DNA of 64,000 bases from Catenuloplanes niger (GCF_031458255.1 NZ_JAVDYC010000001.1:1559001-1623000), one strand, 5' to 3'; positions 24,936 through 33,707 are shown, numbered from the stretch's first letter. The notes: generated from the sequence alone by a model not told the origin. Made by a program: numbers and translations.

Positions 24936-25190
24936 CCGTCGGGGGCGCGCTTTCCACAGCGGGACGCGCTTTCCACAGCGGGGCGCGCCAGTAGCGGCGG
25001 TCCAGGTCATCAGCCCGCAGAAGTCCGGATCCGTCCCGCAGCCCTCGACCGGGCAGCCCACCGCCTCCCGGATCGCGGCCGGCGCCACGACCCGTCGCCG
25101 GCACCGAACGCGACCCGGTCCTCGCCCAGCACCGGAAACACATCCGCCGGCCCGGTGGATTCCGACCGGCCGACGTGACTTTGTCCCAGG
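24936..25190 (-). pseudogene. Possible decayed small gene (two frameshifts)
   Basis: Minus strand. If frame is changed twice, a coherent peptide appears: VFPVLGEDRVAFGAGDGSW, then IREAVGCPVEGCGTDPDFCGL, then ADDLDRRYWRAPLWKA. Each piece ends where the next frame takes over, within about 80 codons. It carries a Cys-rich CPVEGCG...FC patch. I do not recognise the family. Alternatively these are chance frames of G/C-rich sequence. Confidence 0.3.
24950..24987. repeat. 19-bp tandem duplication
   Basis: CTTTCCACAGCGGG(A/G)CGCG twice in succession (24950-24968 and 24969-24987), one mismatch. It lies at the 3' end of the possible decayed gene and would disrupt its frame. Confidence 0.9.
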
Positions 25191-25266
25191 TCAACCCGGA
25201 TATCGCACGCCAACTGGCAGAATATGGATCAATCTCTGCCGGTCGTTGGTTCTCGGAAGGCTCGCC

Positions 25267-26562
25267 GTGGGTGGCTATGGGGCGCAGGTTGCGCTGGTCC
25301 TGATTCTCGTGCTCGTGAACGCCGCGTTCTCCGGGAGCGAGATGGCGCTGATCTCGTTGCGGGAGAGTCAGCTGCAGCGGCTGGAGAGGACGTCGCGGGG
25401 TGGCCGGACGCTGGCCCGGCTGGCCCGGGACCCGAACCGGTTCCTGTCCACCATCCAGATCGGCATCACGCTGGCCGGGTTCCTCGCGTCGGCGGCGGCG
25501 GCGACGTCGCTGGCGCGGCCGCTGATCGGGCCGCTGGGTGGGCTCGGGGACGCGGCGGAGCCGGTGGCGATCGTGCTGGTCACGATTCTGCTCACGTTCG
25601 TCACGCTGGTGATCGGGGAGCTGGCGCCGAAGCGGATCGCGATGCAGCGTGCCGAGGGGTGGGCGCTGCTCGCGGCCCGGCCGCTCGACCTGCTCGCCAC
25701 GGTCTCCCGGCCGGTGATCTGGCTGCTCGGCACGACCACCAACCTGGTGGTCCGGCTGACCGGCGGTGATCCGGGCGCGGGCCGTGAGGAGGTCTCCACG
25801 GAGGAGATCCGGGACATGATCACGGCGCAGCGGGACTTCTCGCCGGAGCAGCGGACCATCATCAGCGGCGCGTTCGACATCGCGGACCGGATCCTGCGGG
25901 AGATCCTGGTGCCGCGCCGGGACGTCACGTCGTTGCGCGCGGAGACGCCGGCGCACGACGCGCTGCGCAGCCTGATCGAGTCGGGCCATTCGCGTGCGCC
26001 GGTGACCGGGCCGATGGGGCTGGACGACGTGGTGGGCATGGTGCACCTGCGTGACCTCTACGACGCCACCGGCCCGGTGCGCGAGTTCGCCTCCCCGGCC
26101 GTGTTCCTGCCGGAGACGCTGAAGGTGTCCGACGCGCTCCGCCAGCTCCGCGCGCAGCACCAGCAGTTCGCGCTGGTCGTCGACGAGCGTGGTGCCATCG
26201 ACGGCATCGTCACCATCGAGGACCTGGTCGAGGAGATCGTCGGTGAGATCTACGACGAGACCGACCGGGACATCCTCTCCGTGGTCCGTGAGCCGGACGG
26301 CGCGCAGCTGCTCCCGGGCGGCTTCCCCATCCACGACCTGCCGGACATCGGCATCGAGCTGGCCGCGGCCGACGACGACGGCGACTACACCACGATCGCC
26401 GGCCTGGTCCTGGCCCGGCTGGGCCACATCCCCAAGGTCCCGGGCGAGGTGGTCGCCACCGCCGGGCTCACGCTCGAGGTCGTCGAGATCACCGGTCACG
26501 CCATCACCAAGGTCCGGCTGCGCGAGACGCCCGAGCCGGACCCGGAGGCGGCGGAGGCCTGA
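25267..26562 (+). CDS. CNNM/CorC-family membrane protein (hemolysin-like)
   Basis: 431 residues from GTG 25267, with GGAAGG six bases upstream. An N-terminal DUF21 membrane domain (about 1-190, with GSEMALISLRESQL and GELAPKRIAMQ), a pair of CBS domains (about 200-330, with ILVPRRDVTSL and FALVVDERGAIDGIVTIEDLVEEIVGEI) and a C-terminal CorC/HlyC transporter-associated domain. Family members are implicated in magnesium or cobalt efflux; the hemolysin label is historical. The following TetR gene is in the same direction, 43 bp away. Confidence 0.93.
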   Translation: MGGYGAQVALVLILVLVNAAFSGSEMALISLRESQLQRLERTSRGGRTLARLARDPNRFLSTIQIGITLAGFLASAAAATSLARPLIGPLGGLGDAAEPVAIVLVTILLTFVTLVIGELAPKRIAMQRAEGWALLAARPLDLLATVSRPVIWLLGTTTNLVVRLTGGDPGAGREEVSTEEIRDMITAQRDFSPEQRTIISGAFDIADRILREILVPRRDVTSLRAETPAHDALRSLIESGHSRAPVTGPMGLDDVVGMVHLRDLYDATGPVREFASPAVFLPETLKVSDALRQLRAQHQQFALVVDERGAIDGIVTIEDLVEEIVGEIYDETDRDILSVVREPDGAQLLPGGFPIHDLPDIGIELAAADDDGDYTTIAGLVLARLGHIPKVPGEVVATAGLTLEVVEITGHAITKVRLRETPEPDPEAAEA

Positions 26563-26605
26563 GCCGGGGCAGAATGTCGGGCACCTCGCCCGCAGGAGTG
26601 ATCCG

Positions 26606-27241
26606 ATGCCCGACACGTCCAGCCCCGCCCGGGTCAGCACACGCGCGCTGGCCACCCGGGAGAGCATCCTCGCGGCCGCCGAGCGCCTCTTCGCCGAGCG
26701 GGGTGTCGAGGGGGTCTCCAACCGGCAGGTGAGCGAGGCGGCCGGGCAGGGCAACAACACCGCGGTCGGCTACCACTTCGGGACGAAGACGGATCTGATC
26801 CGCGCGCTGGTCCGCGAGCGGCAGGCGCCGGTGGACGAGATCCGGCGGCGGATGCTGGCGGCGCACCCGGACCGCACGGACCTGCGTCACTGGGTGGCGT
26901 GCATGGTCCGGCCGTTCACGGAGCAGCTGAGCGCGCTGGGCGCGCCCAGCTGGTACGCGCGGTGCGTCGCGCAGTTCATCTCGCACCCGGTGCTGCGCGA
27001 CGTGATGATCGAGGACGCGCTGGCCGTGCCGGAGCTGCTGGCCGTGGCCGAGGGCATCGAGCGGTTGCTGCCGGGTCTGCCGCCCGCGGTCCGCGCCGCC
27101 CGCTTCGACATGGTGCGCACGCTGATGCTGCACACGTGCGCGGAGCAGGAGCGCGTGGGCGCGGACGCGGCGGCCTGGGACGCGACCGCGAACGCGCTGA
27201 CCGACGCGATCGTGGGCCTGTTGACCGCCGAGGTCACCTGA
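26606..27241 (+). CDS. TetR/AcrR-family regulator
   Basis: 211 residues from ATG 26606 with AGGAG eight bases upstream. Helix-turn-helix at about 17-62 (ILAAAERLFAERGVEGVSNRQVSEAAGQGNNTAVGYHFGTK). The ligand half has no informative motif. Its 3' end overlaps the convergent LD-carboxypeptidase gene by 8 bp. Target unknown; the upstream CNNM gene or itself are candidates, though no operator palindrome was seen in the 43-bp gap. Confidence 0.9.
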   Translation: MPDTSSPARVSTRALATRESILAAAERLFAERGVEGVSNRQVSEAAGQGNNTAVGYHFGTKTDLIRALVRERQAPVDEIRRRMLAAHPDRTDLRHWVACMVRPFTEQLSALGAPSWYARCVAQFISHPVLRDVMIEDALAVPELLAVAEGIERLLPGLPPAVRAARFDMVRTLMLHTCAEQERVGADAAAWDATANALTDAIVGLLTAEVT

Positions 27242-28172
27242 CGCCGGGTGCGACCACGAGCGTGCCGGCCGCGACGTCGATCGTGGCGTGCGCGCCGATC
27301 GGCACGGTCAGCTGCCCGGCGCCGTGCCCGACCCGCAGACCGCCGAGCACCGGTACGCCGAGCGTGCCGAGCCGTTCCGCCACCACGGTCGCGGCGCTCG
27401 GCGTACCGCTGCCGGAGCCGGTGAACTGGCCGAGCGCGACGCCGGCCAGCCGGTTCAGCTGGCCGGACCGGATGAGCTGGGTGAGCATGCGGTCGTACCG
27501 GTACGGTGCCTCGTTCACCTCCTCGAGGAGCAGGATCGCGCCGGTCAGGTCCGGCAGCGACCCGGTGCCCACGTCCGAGGCGATCATGGTCAGGTTGCCG
27601 CCGAGCAGCGGTCCGGACGCGGTGCCGTCGATCCGGACCGCCGCGCTCGGTTCGGCCGGGTCGCGGGTGAGCACGATGTCGTCGCAGGTCATCAGCGCGC
27701 CGCGGAGCGACGCTATCGAGGCCGGGCCGAGGCGGTCGTCGACCCAGGTCGCGACCGGGCCGTAGAAGCTGACCAGCCGCGCGTCCCGCCACAGCCGGCT
27801 GAGCAGCACGGTCAGGTCGCTGAACCCGACGAAGATCTTCGGGTCCGCGCGGACCGCGTCGATGTCCAGGCCGTCGATGATCCGCTGGGTGCCGTACCCG
27901 CCGCGGGCGCCGATCACCGCGCGCACGGCCGGGTCGCGGACCGCGGCGTTCAGGTCGTCCAGGCGCTGCTCGTCCGTGCCGGCCAGGTAGCGGGTGCCGG
28001 CGTAGACGTGCCGGCCGTACTGCACGACCAGACCCAGCTGCTCCAGCACGGCCTGCCCCCGGTCGAGGCGGGCGTCGCCGGGGTGCGCGGTCGCGACGAT
28101 CCGGACCACGTCACCGGGTACGAGCGCGGGCGCCCGCCGGACGACGACGGTGGACGAGTTGGTGGTGATCAT
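27234..28172 (-). CDS. Muramoyltetrapeptide LD-carboxypeptidase (S66)
   Basis: 312 residues from ATG 28172, AGGAG upstream. S66 features: GARGGYGTQRI, nucleophile Ser in VGFSDLT, Glu in LLEEVNEAPYRYDRML and His in RVGHGAGQ. No signal peptide, as for cytosolic LdcA enzymes that trim the terminal D-Ala from recycled muropeptides; some relatives instead give resistance to microcin C-like peptides (MccF), which cannot be excluded. Confidence 0.9.
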   Translation of the reverse strand: MITTNSSTVVVRRAPALVPGDVVRIVATAHPGDARLDRGQAVLEQLGLVVQYGRHVYAGTRYLAGTDEQRLDDLNAAVRDPAVRAVIGARGGYGTQRIIDGLDIDAVRADPKIFVGFSDLTVLLSRLWRDARLVSFYGPVATWVDDRLGPASIASLRGALMTCDDIVLTRDPAEPSAAVRIDGTASGPLLGGNLTMIASDVGTGSLPDLTGAILLLEEVNEAPYRYDRMLTQLIRSGQLNRLAGVALGQFTGSGSGTPSAATVVAERLGTLGVPVLGGLRVGHGAGQLTVPIGAHATIDVAAGTLVVAPGVR

Positions 28173-28326
28173 GGGCGTCTCCTGGCGTCGATGAGACCGC
28201 GGGGGATCACCAGCGTCGGCAGGCGCGCCCGGAGCCGTCAACCGCGGGATGTCCCCTTCGGCCGCAGGTGGCAATCGGGCGCCGCATGCTGTGCTTGAGC
28301 GGTATTCATGTGCCGCGTGAACGCGT

Positions 28327-29298
28327 TCACCGGCCGGCCCGCACGGGCTGGGCCGGCGCGGGTTGCGCGGGCAGGCGCCGTTCCAGGTCGTCCAGGATCT
28401 GCCGGACCTGGGCGAGCTGGTCGCGCACCGACGGTTCCGGGCCGGCGTTCCTCGCGGTGACCGCCTGGTTCGCGGCGGCGACCGCGGCCTGGCCCGCCGC
28501 GAGCGCCGCCTTGCCGGCCGCGCTCGCCGCCTTCTCCGCCGCGTCCGCGAGCCGCTGGGTCTCCGCCGTGGACGGCTGCTTGGCCGCGGCCATCTCCTCG
28601 TGCGCCTCCTGCAGCGCGGTCAGCACCAGGCCGACCAGCAGGTTCGTCAGCAGGTAGCAGGCCGCGACCATGTAGGACACGTAATAGAGGACGGCCCACT
28701 CGGTCACCTCGCGGCCGGTCATCAGCGTGTCCGTGATGCCGTCCAGCGACAGCAGCAGGAAGAGCGTGAGCATGGCCCGGCCGACCGTGCCGTACTGCGC
28801 CGGGAACGCGTCGCCGAACATCATCCAGCCGAGCATCGCGTACCCGTAGAGGACCAGGACCATGACGGAGAGGAAGCTGCCTAGGCCGGGGAGCGCCCGC
28901 CGGATGCCGACCAGGATCACCCGCAGGCTGGGGAACAGCCGGAACGTGCGGACCAGCCGGGCGAGGCGCACCAGGCGGAGCAGCGTCACGTTCTCCCGCA
29001 CGCCGGGCAGCAGCGGCGCGACCACGATGAGCAGGTCGAAGACGTTCCACGCGTCGGTGAAGAACCCGGCCGGCGCCCGCAGGTGGGCGCCGAACCGGAT
29101 CAGCAGTTCGACGACGAAGCCGGCCAGGCAGACGTACTCGATGCCGCGGATCACCGGCCCGAACGACGCGACGAGCGGGTCGTAGGTCTCCAGGCCCAGC
29201 GCGACCGCGTTCACCAGGATCAGGGCGAGCCCGGCCAGGTGGAACCAGGTCCGCTCGATCGCGGTCTCGCAAGCCTCGGCGATTGTGGTGCGCGTCAT
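28327..29298 (-). CDS. Voltage-gated ion channel, bacterial Nav-like
   Basis: 323 residues, TAGGAG upstream. Six hydrophobic helices; S4 carries regularly spaced arginines (LLRLVRLARLVRTFRLF). The pore loop reads LLLSLDGITDTL, with Asp where NaChBac-type sodium channels have the Glu of LESW, so selectivity may differ. After S6 (LLTNLLVGLVLTALQEAHEEM) comes an 85-residue cytoplasmic tail, Ala-rich and ending in a heptad-like DQLAQVRQILDDLERRL, likely a tetramerising coiled coil. Confidence 0.9.
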   Translation of the reverse strand: MTRTTIAEACETAIERTWFHLAGLALILVNAVALGLETYDPLVASFGPVIRGIEYVCLAGFVVELLIRFGAHLRAPAGFFTDAWNVFDLLIVVAPLLPGVRENVTLLRLVRLARLVRTFRLFPSLRVILVGIRRALPGLGSFLSVMVLVLYGYAMLGWMMFGDAFPAQYGTVGRAMLTLFLLLSLDGITDTLMTGREVTEWAVLYYVSYMVAACYLLTNLLVGLVLTALQEAHEEMAAAKQPSTAETQRLADAAEKAASAAGKAALAAGQAAVAAANQAVTARNAGPEPSVRDQLAQVRQILDDLERRLPAQPAPAQPVRAGR

Positions 29299-29370
29299 CG
29301 TTCTCCTAGGCCGTGATTACCGAGCGCAGCCTAGAACATGGCCGGATCGTACGACCACGGTGGACAGTGC

Positions 29371-30327
29371 TCAGAGTGACGGCGCGATCCGGTCCACGCG
29401 GTTCGTCCACAGCCATCCGGACCAGCCGTCCGGCACCCGGTCGAGGGACGCGGTGGTGTCGAAGCCCGCGGACCACGGGCCGTCGCCGTCGACCAGCACC
29501 ACGCGGGTGTCCACGCTCCGCATGCGGTCCACGAACAGGTTCGGCCAGCCCCAGAGCCAGCGGCCGTACCGTGCCGGCAGGTGCAGTTCGATGTGCGCGC
29601 ACGCGCCGGGCACGATGCCGGTCACGCCGACCGCGAGGTACGCCACCAGGCAGTCCGTCATGATCTTCTTGGAGGCGACGCGGAAGCCGGGCACCCGCTG
29701 CCGGATCACATCCATCGCGGTGTCCCCACCGTACGCGGCCATGGTCGCGCGCCGCTGCGGCGACAGCGTGTTCAGGTAGTCCGCGACCGGGCCGCCCTCC
29801 GCGTCGTTCTTCACGTCCAGCAGCAGTTCCCGGTCCGGGAACGCGGCCACCACCTCCTCGACCGTGGGCATCGGGCCGGCGCCGGTGCCGCGCAGCGGAT
29901 GGGTCGCGCCGCCGTCCGCGGTGTAGCCGAACCCGAGGTCGAGGCCGCGCAGGTACTCGTACGGGTGATCCCGCACGGCACCGGAGCCGTCCGTCCGGCA
30001 CTCCAGCGTGCTGTCGTGGAACACCATCAGCCGGCCGTCCGCGCTGACCTGCACGTCGAACTCCAGCATGTCCGCACCGGCCGCGAACGCCGCGCGCATC
30101 GACGGCAGCGTGTTCTCCAGGTACGTGTGGTCCGGCGGGTGGATCCGGGTCGCGGTGCAGGTGTCGTTCCGCACGCCGTCCAGCGAGAAGGTCTGCGCGA
30201 TGCCGCGGTGCGCCAGCAGCGGCGGGTCGCCGGCCCGGCCGCCCCACAGGCGCGAGCTGTTCACGACGGCCACGGTCCCGGCCAGCACCACGACGACGGC
30301 GGCGGCGATCAGAAGCTTTCGTCTCAC
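29371..30327 (-). CDS. Glycerophosphodiester phosphodiesterase
   Basis: 318 residues from GTG 30327 (CACCCT six bases upstream may be a leaderless -10). N-terminal membrane anchor or uncleaved signal (LLIAAAVVVVLAGTVAV). GDPD motifs: AHRGIAQTF, YLENTLPSM, ADMLEFDVQVSADGRLMVFHD, and LLLDVKN, giving the HR...E.D and H catalytic set. Extracellular, probably hydrolysing glycerophosphodiesters or teichoic-acid-like polymers. The domain contains an insertion between the first His and the Glu. Confidence 0.9.
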   Translation of the reverse strand: MRRKLLIAAAVVVVLAGTVAVVNSSRLWGGRAGDPPLLAHRGIAQTFSLDGVRNDTCTATRIHPPDHTYLENTLPSMRAAFAAGADMLEFDVQVSADGRLMVFHDSTLECRTDGSGAVRDHPYEYLRGLDLGFGYTADGGATHPLRGTGAGPMPTVEEVVAAFPDRELLLDVKNDAEGGPVADYLNTLSPQRRATMAAYGGDTAMDVIRQRVPGFRVASKKIMTDCLVAYLAVGVTGIVPGACAHIELHLPARYGRWLWGWPNLFVDRMRSVDTRVVLVDGDGPWSAGFDTTASLDRVPDGWSGWLWTNRVDRIAPSL

Positions 30328-30374
30328 CCCAGCAGGGTGCCGTCCCGCGGCCGGTCGCGGAATGAGCGAAGGAT

Positions 30375-31013
30375 CTAGTCCTTTCGGGCAGGTCCGTCGC
30401 GGGTGAGCAGCGCGGCCTGGGTTCGGCTGGTCACGCCGAGCTTGGCCAGCAGGCTGCTGACGTGCACCTTCACGGTGCGCTCGGCGACCGACAGCGCGCG
30501 GGCGATCTCCTGGTTCGACAGGCCGCGCCCGACGAGTCCCCAGACCTCCCGTTCGCGCGCGGTCAGTCCTCGGCCGGCCGGTCCCGGCGGCCGTACCGGG
30601 GACGGGTCCTGCTCCGGTGCGGGCCACAGCAGGCGGGCCGCGGAGGAGCTGAGCGCGGTCACGCCCGCGTGCGCGCCGCGGATCGCGGCCGCCAGCTCGG
30701 TGCCGCCCGCGTCCTTGAGCACGAACCCGGCCGCGCCGGCCGCCAGCGCGCGCCGCACGTCCGCGGCTCGGCCGACCGTGGTCAGGATCAGCACCGGCGG
30801 CCCGTCGACGCCGCGCAGGATCTCGATCCCGTCCGCGCCCGGTAGGTACAGGTCGAGCAGCACCACGTCCGCGGTGTCCGTCTCGAGGAACGTGAGCAGC
30901 GCGGGACCGTCCGGCAGCTCCGCGACCACCTCCAGGTCCGGCTGCGCGCCGAGCACCAGGCCCAGCCCTTCCCGGACCAGTGCCTGGTCGTCGACGACGA
31001 CAACCCGGATCAT
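30375..31013 (-). CDS. NarL/FixJ-family response regulator
   Basis: 212 residues. Receiver: VVVDDQALVR, phospho-Asp in VVLLDLYLPGADG, Lys in FVLKDAGG; LuxR-type helix-turn-helix LTAREREVWGLVGRGLSNQEIARALSVAERTVKVHVSSLLAKLGV. Its ATG (31011-31013) directly abuts the divergent kinase start at 31014. TAGCAT lies 6 nt upstream, so a leaderless transcript starting within the kinase gene is likely. No ribosome site. Confidence 0.93.
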   Translation of the reverse strand: MIRVVVVDDQALVREGLGLVLGAQPDLEVVAELPDGPALLTFLETDTADVVLLDLYLPGADGIEILRGVDGPPVLILTTVGRAADVRRALAAGAAGFVLKDAGGTELAAAIRGAHAGVTALSSSAARLLWPAPEQDPSPVRPPGPAGRGLTAREREVWGLVGRGLSNQEIARALSVAERTVKVHVSSLLAKLGVTSRTQAALLTRDGPARKD

Positions 31014-31025
31014 GTGCCCATGCTA
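31008..31025. promoter_or_regulatory. Face-to-face leaderless promoters of the NarL pair
   Basis: Plus strand reads GATCAT-gtgccc-ATGCTA. GATCAT (31008-31013) is 6 nt before the kinase ATG at 31020; the complement of ATGCTA, TAGCAT, is 6 nt before the regulator ATG at 31013. Each -10 overlaps the other start codon, so the two promoters cannot be occupied together. Confidence 0.5.
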
Positions 31026-32027
31026 AAGCTCCGCGCGCTGCTCACCGACGTGGCGCTGACCGGCGCGGCCGCGCTGCTGTTCGCCGGCTCCGGCACCGCG
31101 GTCTCGGTGCCGCTCGCGGTCGCCCAGGTGAGCCCGCTGCTGTTCCGGCGGCGTCTCCCGGCCGCGGTGCTGATCGTGGTGGCCGCCGCGACCGCGGCGC
31201 ACACCACCCTCGGGATGGCCCGCGCGATCGGCTTCCTCCCGGTCACCGTGGCGATCTTCACGGCCGCCGCGCAGCGCACCGCGCTGACCCGCTGGGTGCT
31301 CTGCCCGGCCGCCGGTCTGGCCGTCGCCGCCGCGAGCGCGGCCCGGCACGGCCCGGTCGAGGGTTTCCTGCTGGCCGCCGTCATGGTGATGATCGCCTGG
31401 CTGGCCGGCTTCGAGCGCGACGAGCACCTCCGCCTGCGCCTGGAGGTGGCCGCGTCCGCCGACCGCGAGCGCCTGGCGCGCCGGGTGCACGACACGCTCG
31501 CCCACACGGTCACGGTCATGCTGCTGCAGACCGAGGCGCTGCGCGCGACCGCGCCGCTCGGCCCGGCCGACCAGCGCCGGGTGGACCTCGTGCTGGCCGC
31601 CGGCCGGGAGGCGCTGGCCGACGTCCGCGCCGCGCTGGCCGGCACCGAACCGGTCCTCGACCTGCCCGACCGGCTCGCCCTGCTGCGCGCGTCCGGCCTG
31701 CACCTGCCGGAGAACCTGCCGGCCGCGCTCACCGCGGGCCTGAGCCCGCCGCTGCGCGACGTCGTGGCCCGCCTGGTCGGCGAGACCGCCACGAACGCAC
31801 TCCGGCACGACGGTCCCGGCACCCACGTCGCCGTCTCGGCCGTCCGCACCGGCCCGTCGCTGACGATCACGATCGTCAGTTCCGGCGGCCACGGCACCCG
31901 GTCCCCCGCCGGTTCCGGCTTCGGCCTGAAGAGCCTTGCCAAGGACATCAGCGGGTACGGCGGCAGCCTCACCTACGGGCCGTCGGGCGACACCTGGACG
32001 ACCGTCGCGGTGCTGCCGGTCACCTGA
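31020..32027 (+). CDS. NarL-type sensor histidine kinase (HisKA_3)
   Basis: 335 residues from ATG 31020 (a GTG at 31014 is also possible). Four or five N-terminal membrane helices to about residue 130, then the dimerisation/phospho-acceptor segment ADRERLARRVHDTLAHTVTVM and a degenerate HATPase domain (ETATNALRHDGPGTHVAVS, SGFGLKSLAKDISGYGG). Partner of the divergent regulator; kinase and regulator genes of this type are normally tandem, so divergence is unusual. Confidence 0.88.
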   Translation: MLKLRALLTDVALTGAAALLFAGSGTAVSVPLAVAQVSPLLFRRRLPAAVLIVVAAATAAHTTLGMARAIGFLPVTVAIFTAAAQRTALTRWVLCPAAGLAVAAASAARHGPVEGFLLAAVMVMIAWLAGFERDEHLRLRLEVAASADRERLARRVHDTLAHTVTVMLLQTEALRATAPLGPADQRRVDLVLAAGREALADVRAALAGTEPVLDLPDRLALLRASGLHLPENLPAALTAGLSPPLRDVVARLVGETATNALRHDGPGTHVAVSAVRTGPSLTITIVSSGGHGTRSPAGSGFGLKSLAKDISGYGGSLTYGPSGDTWTTVAVLPVT

Positions 32028-32059
32028 CGGCCGGCTCCCCGGCGCCCGGTGACGGCCCG

Positions 32060-32680
32060 TCAGTAGCCGGTGGTCGCGCGCCCGCGGCGGCGGGCGAGCC
32101 ACTCGACGAGGGCGGCGGCGGAGACCGTGGCCGCCAGGCCGGCGCCGGCCGCGACGACCGCGACCCGGCGGCGCTGCGAGTTGTCCTTCTCGACCAGGTC
32201 GGCGTCGGTCAGCGGGACAACGGTGATCTTTGAGCCGTCGGACAGGCCGAACGACTCCTGGCGGGCCACGACCTCCTCGCCGATCAGGCCGTCCATCACG
32301 TCGATGATGCGGCGGGCCTCCGCCTCGGTGTCCGCGAGCACCTCGATCGCGATGATCGCGGCACCGGTGTCGGTGACCGAGACGGTCCACTCGCCGCGGT
32401 AGCCCCGCGCGAACAGCTCCTCGGCCAGCGACGCGCTGCTCAGCCGGACCTCGATCACGTCGGCCAGCGTGACCGGCGTCCACGGGTTCTGCGTCACCGT
32501 GTCACCGATCGCCGGGCTGTACTGCTCGCGCTGCGGCAGCAACGTGACGTGACCGGTCACCTTCGCCTGCTGCGGCAGGCCGAGCATCGCCCACGCGGCC
32601 GCCATCACCGTCAGCAACATCAGCGGCGCGGTGATCGGCCACCGGCGCAGGAGGATCCTGCCGACATCAGCGAAGTCCAT
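32060..32680 (-). CDS. Wzz-like polysaccharide copolymerase
   Basis: 206 residues, GAGGGG upstream. Transmembrane helices near both ends (about 14-34 and 172-192) with a periplasmic-type domain between them (QQAKVTGHVTLLP, ADTEAEARRIIDVMDGL) and a short basic tail: the chain-length-determinant/VpsE-like layout. No tyrosine-kinase domain and no polysaccharide genes nearby, so it may serve a distant cluster. Confidence 0.72.
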   Translation of the reverse strand: MDFADVGRILLRRWPITAPLMLLTVMAAAWAMLGLPQQAKVTGHVTLLPQREQYSPAIGDTVTQNPWTPVTLADVIEVRLSSASLAEELFARGYRGEWTVSVTDTGAAIIAIEVLADTEAEARRIIDVMDGLIGEEVVARQESFGLSDGSKITVVPLTDADLVEKDNSQRRRVAVVAAGAGLAATVSAAALVEWLARRRGRATTGY

Positions 32681-32811
32681 CGTTTCCCCTCGTCACGCCC
32701 TTTTCCGCGCGCCGGGACCGTACCGCGTCTTCCTGTGACGTCGTTGTGAACCCTACGCAGCGTGACTTTAGACGGCGTGACGCACCGCGGCCACCCGCCC
32801 GGTGGCGCCGC

Positions 32812-32845
32812 CGGTCGGGTGCCACCGGGCGGTGGCACCCGACCG
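32812..32845 (-). terminator. Strong terminator hairpin after the F420 oxidoreductase
   Basis: Perfect 15-bp arms (CGGTCGGGTGCCACC / GGTGGCACCCGACCG) with loop GGGC, beginning 8 bp past the oxidoreductase stop. No T-tract, as common in actinobacteria. Confidence 0.8.
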
Positions 32846-32852
32846 TGCCGGG

Positions 32853-33707
32853 TCAGAGCCGGGTCAGCGCCTCGCCGAGCATGTCGGTGATCTTCGACGG
32901 GGTGGTGATGTCGTGGGCGTAGACGTAGGCGACCGTGAACCCGGCGTCGCGCGCCGCGCTCGCGTCGCGGACCACGTCCTCCGTGGTGCTGGACGGGTCG
33001 ACCGCGAACATCGCGGTCTTCTCGATCTCGGCGTAGTCGCGGCCGACGTCGTCGCAGTGCCGGCGGAGCACGTCGAGCTTGTGCGCGGACTCCGGGCCGA
33101 GACCGATGTTGCAGGCGTCCGCGTACTTCGCGACCAGCTTCAGCGTCTTCTTCTCGCCGCCACCGCCGATCAGCAGGTACGGCCGGGGCGAGCGGAGCGG
33201 CTGCGGGGAGTTGAGCGTGCGCTCCAGGCGGTAGTGCCGGCCCTGGTACGCGTCCTCGGAGTCGGACCACATCTGCAGGCAGATCTGCAGCGCCTCCTCC
33301 AGGCGCTCGAAGCGCTCCGCGACCGGCGGGAACGCGAAGCCGAGGCCCTTGGACTCGTCCTCGTTCCACGCGGCGCCGACGCCCAGGCCGGCCCGGCCGC
33401 CGGAGAGCACGTCGAGCGTGGTGACGGCCTTGGCGAGCAGGCCGGGCTCGCGGTAGGTGACGCCGGTGACCAGCGTGTGCAGCAGGGCGGTCTCGGTGTG
33501 TGCGGCGATGAAGCCGAGCGCGGTGTACGCCTCGAGCATCTCGTGCTCGTACGGCCCGACGCCCCGGATCTGCCAGAAGTGGTCCATGACCGTGATCCGG
33601 GTGATGCCGGCCTGCTCGGCGTTGCGCGCGTGGCGGCCGAGCGCGGTGCCGAGCGCGGCCGGCCCACCGTCCCAGGTGAAGTCGGCGATGTGCAGTCCCA
33701 GTTCCAT
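32853..33707 (-). CDS. LLM-class F420-dependent oxidoreductase
   Basis: 284 residues. Luciferase-like TIM barrel with MDHFWQIRG, TALGFIAAHTETALLHTLVTGVTYREPGLLAKAVTTLDVLSGGRAGLGVGAAWNEDE, the classic LLM order. It should use coenzyme F420, typical of actinobacteria, to oxidise or reduce an unknown small molecule. No good ribosome site; TACTCT 8 nt before the ATG may be the -10. Confidence 0.92.
   Translation of the reverse strand: MELGLHIADFTWDGGPAALGTALGRHARNAEQAGITRITVMDHFWQIRGVGPYEHEMLEAYTALGFIAAHTETALLHTLVTGVTYREPGLLAKAVTTLDVLSGGRAGLGVGAAWNEDESKGLGFAFPPVAERFERLEEALQICLQMWSDSEDAYQGRHYRLERTLNSPQPLRSPRPYLLIGGGGEKKTLKLVAKYADACNIGLGPESAHKLDVLRRHCDDVGRDYAEIEKTAMFAVDPSSTTEDVVRDASAARDAGFTVAYVYAHDITTPSKITDMLGEALTRL

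Larger units (their letters stand above)
24760..25266. other. Intergenic region, metalloprotease / CNNM gene
   Basis: 507 bp divergent spacer. It holds the possible decayed gene and the 19-bp duplication listed separately, and the ribosome site GGAAGG of the CNNM gene. An A/T-rich patch near 24820-24840 (ATCTAAATCTAATG) is probably promoter for the metalloprotease. Confidence 0.5.

Noticed and set aside
31014-31019. GTG at 31014 as start of the NarL-type kinase
   Set aside because: Possible, but the -10-like GATCAT is 6 nt before the ATG at 31020, so the ATG is preferred.
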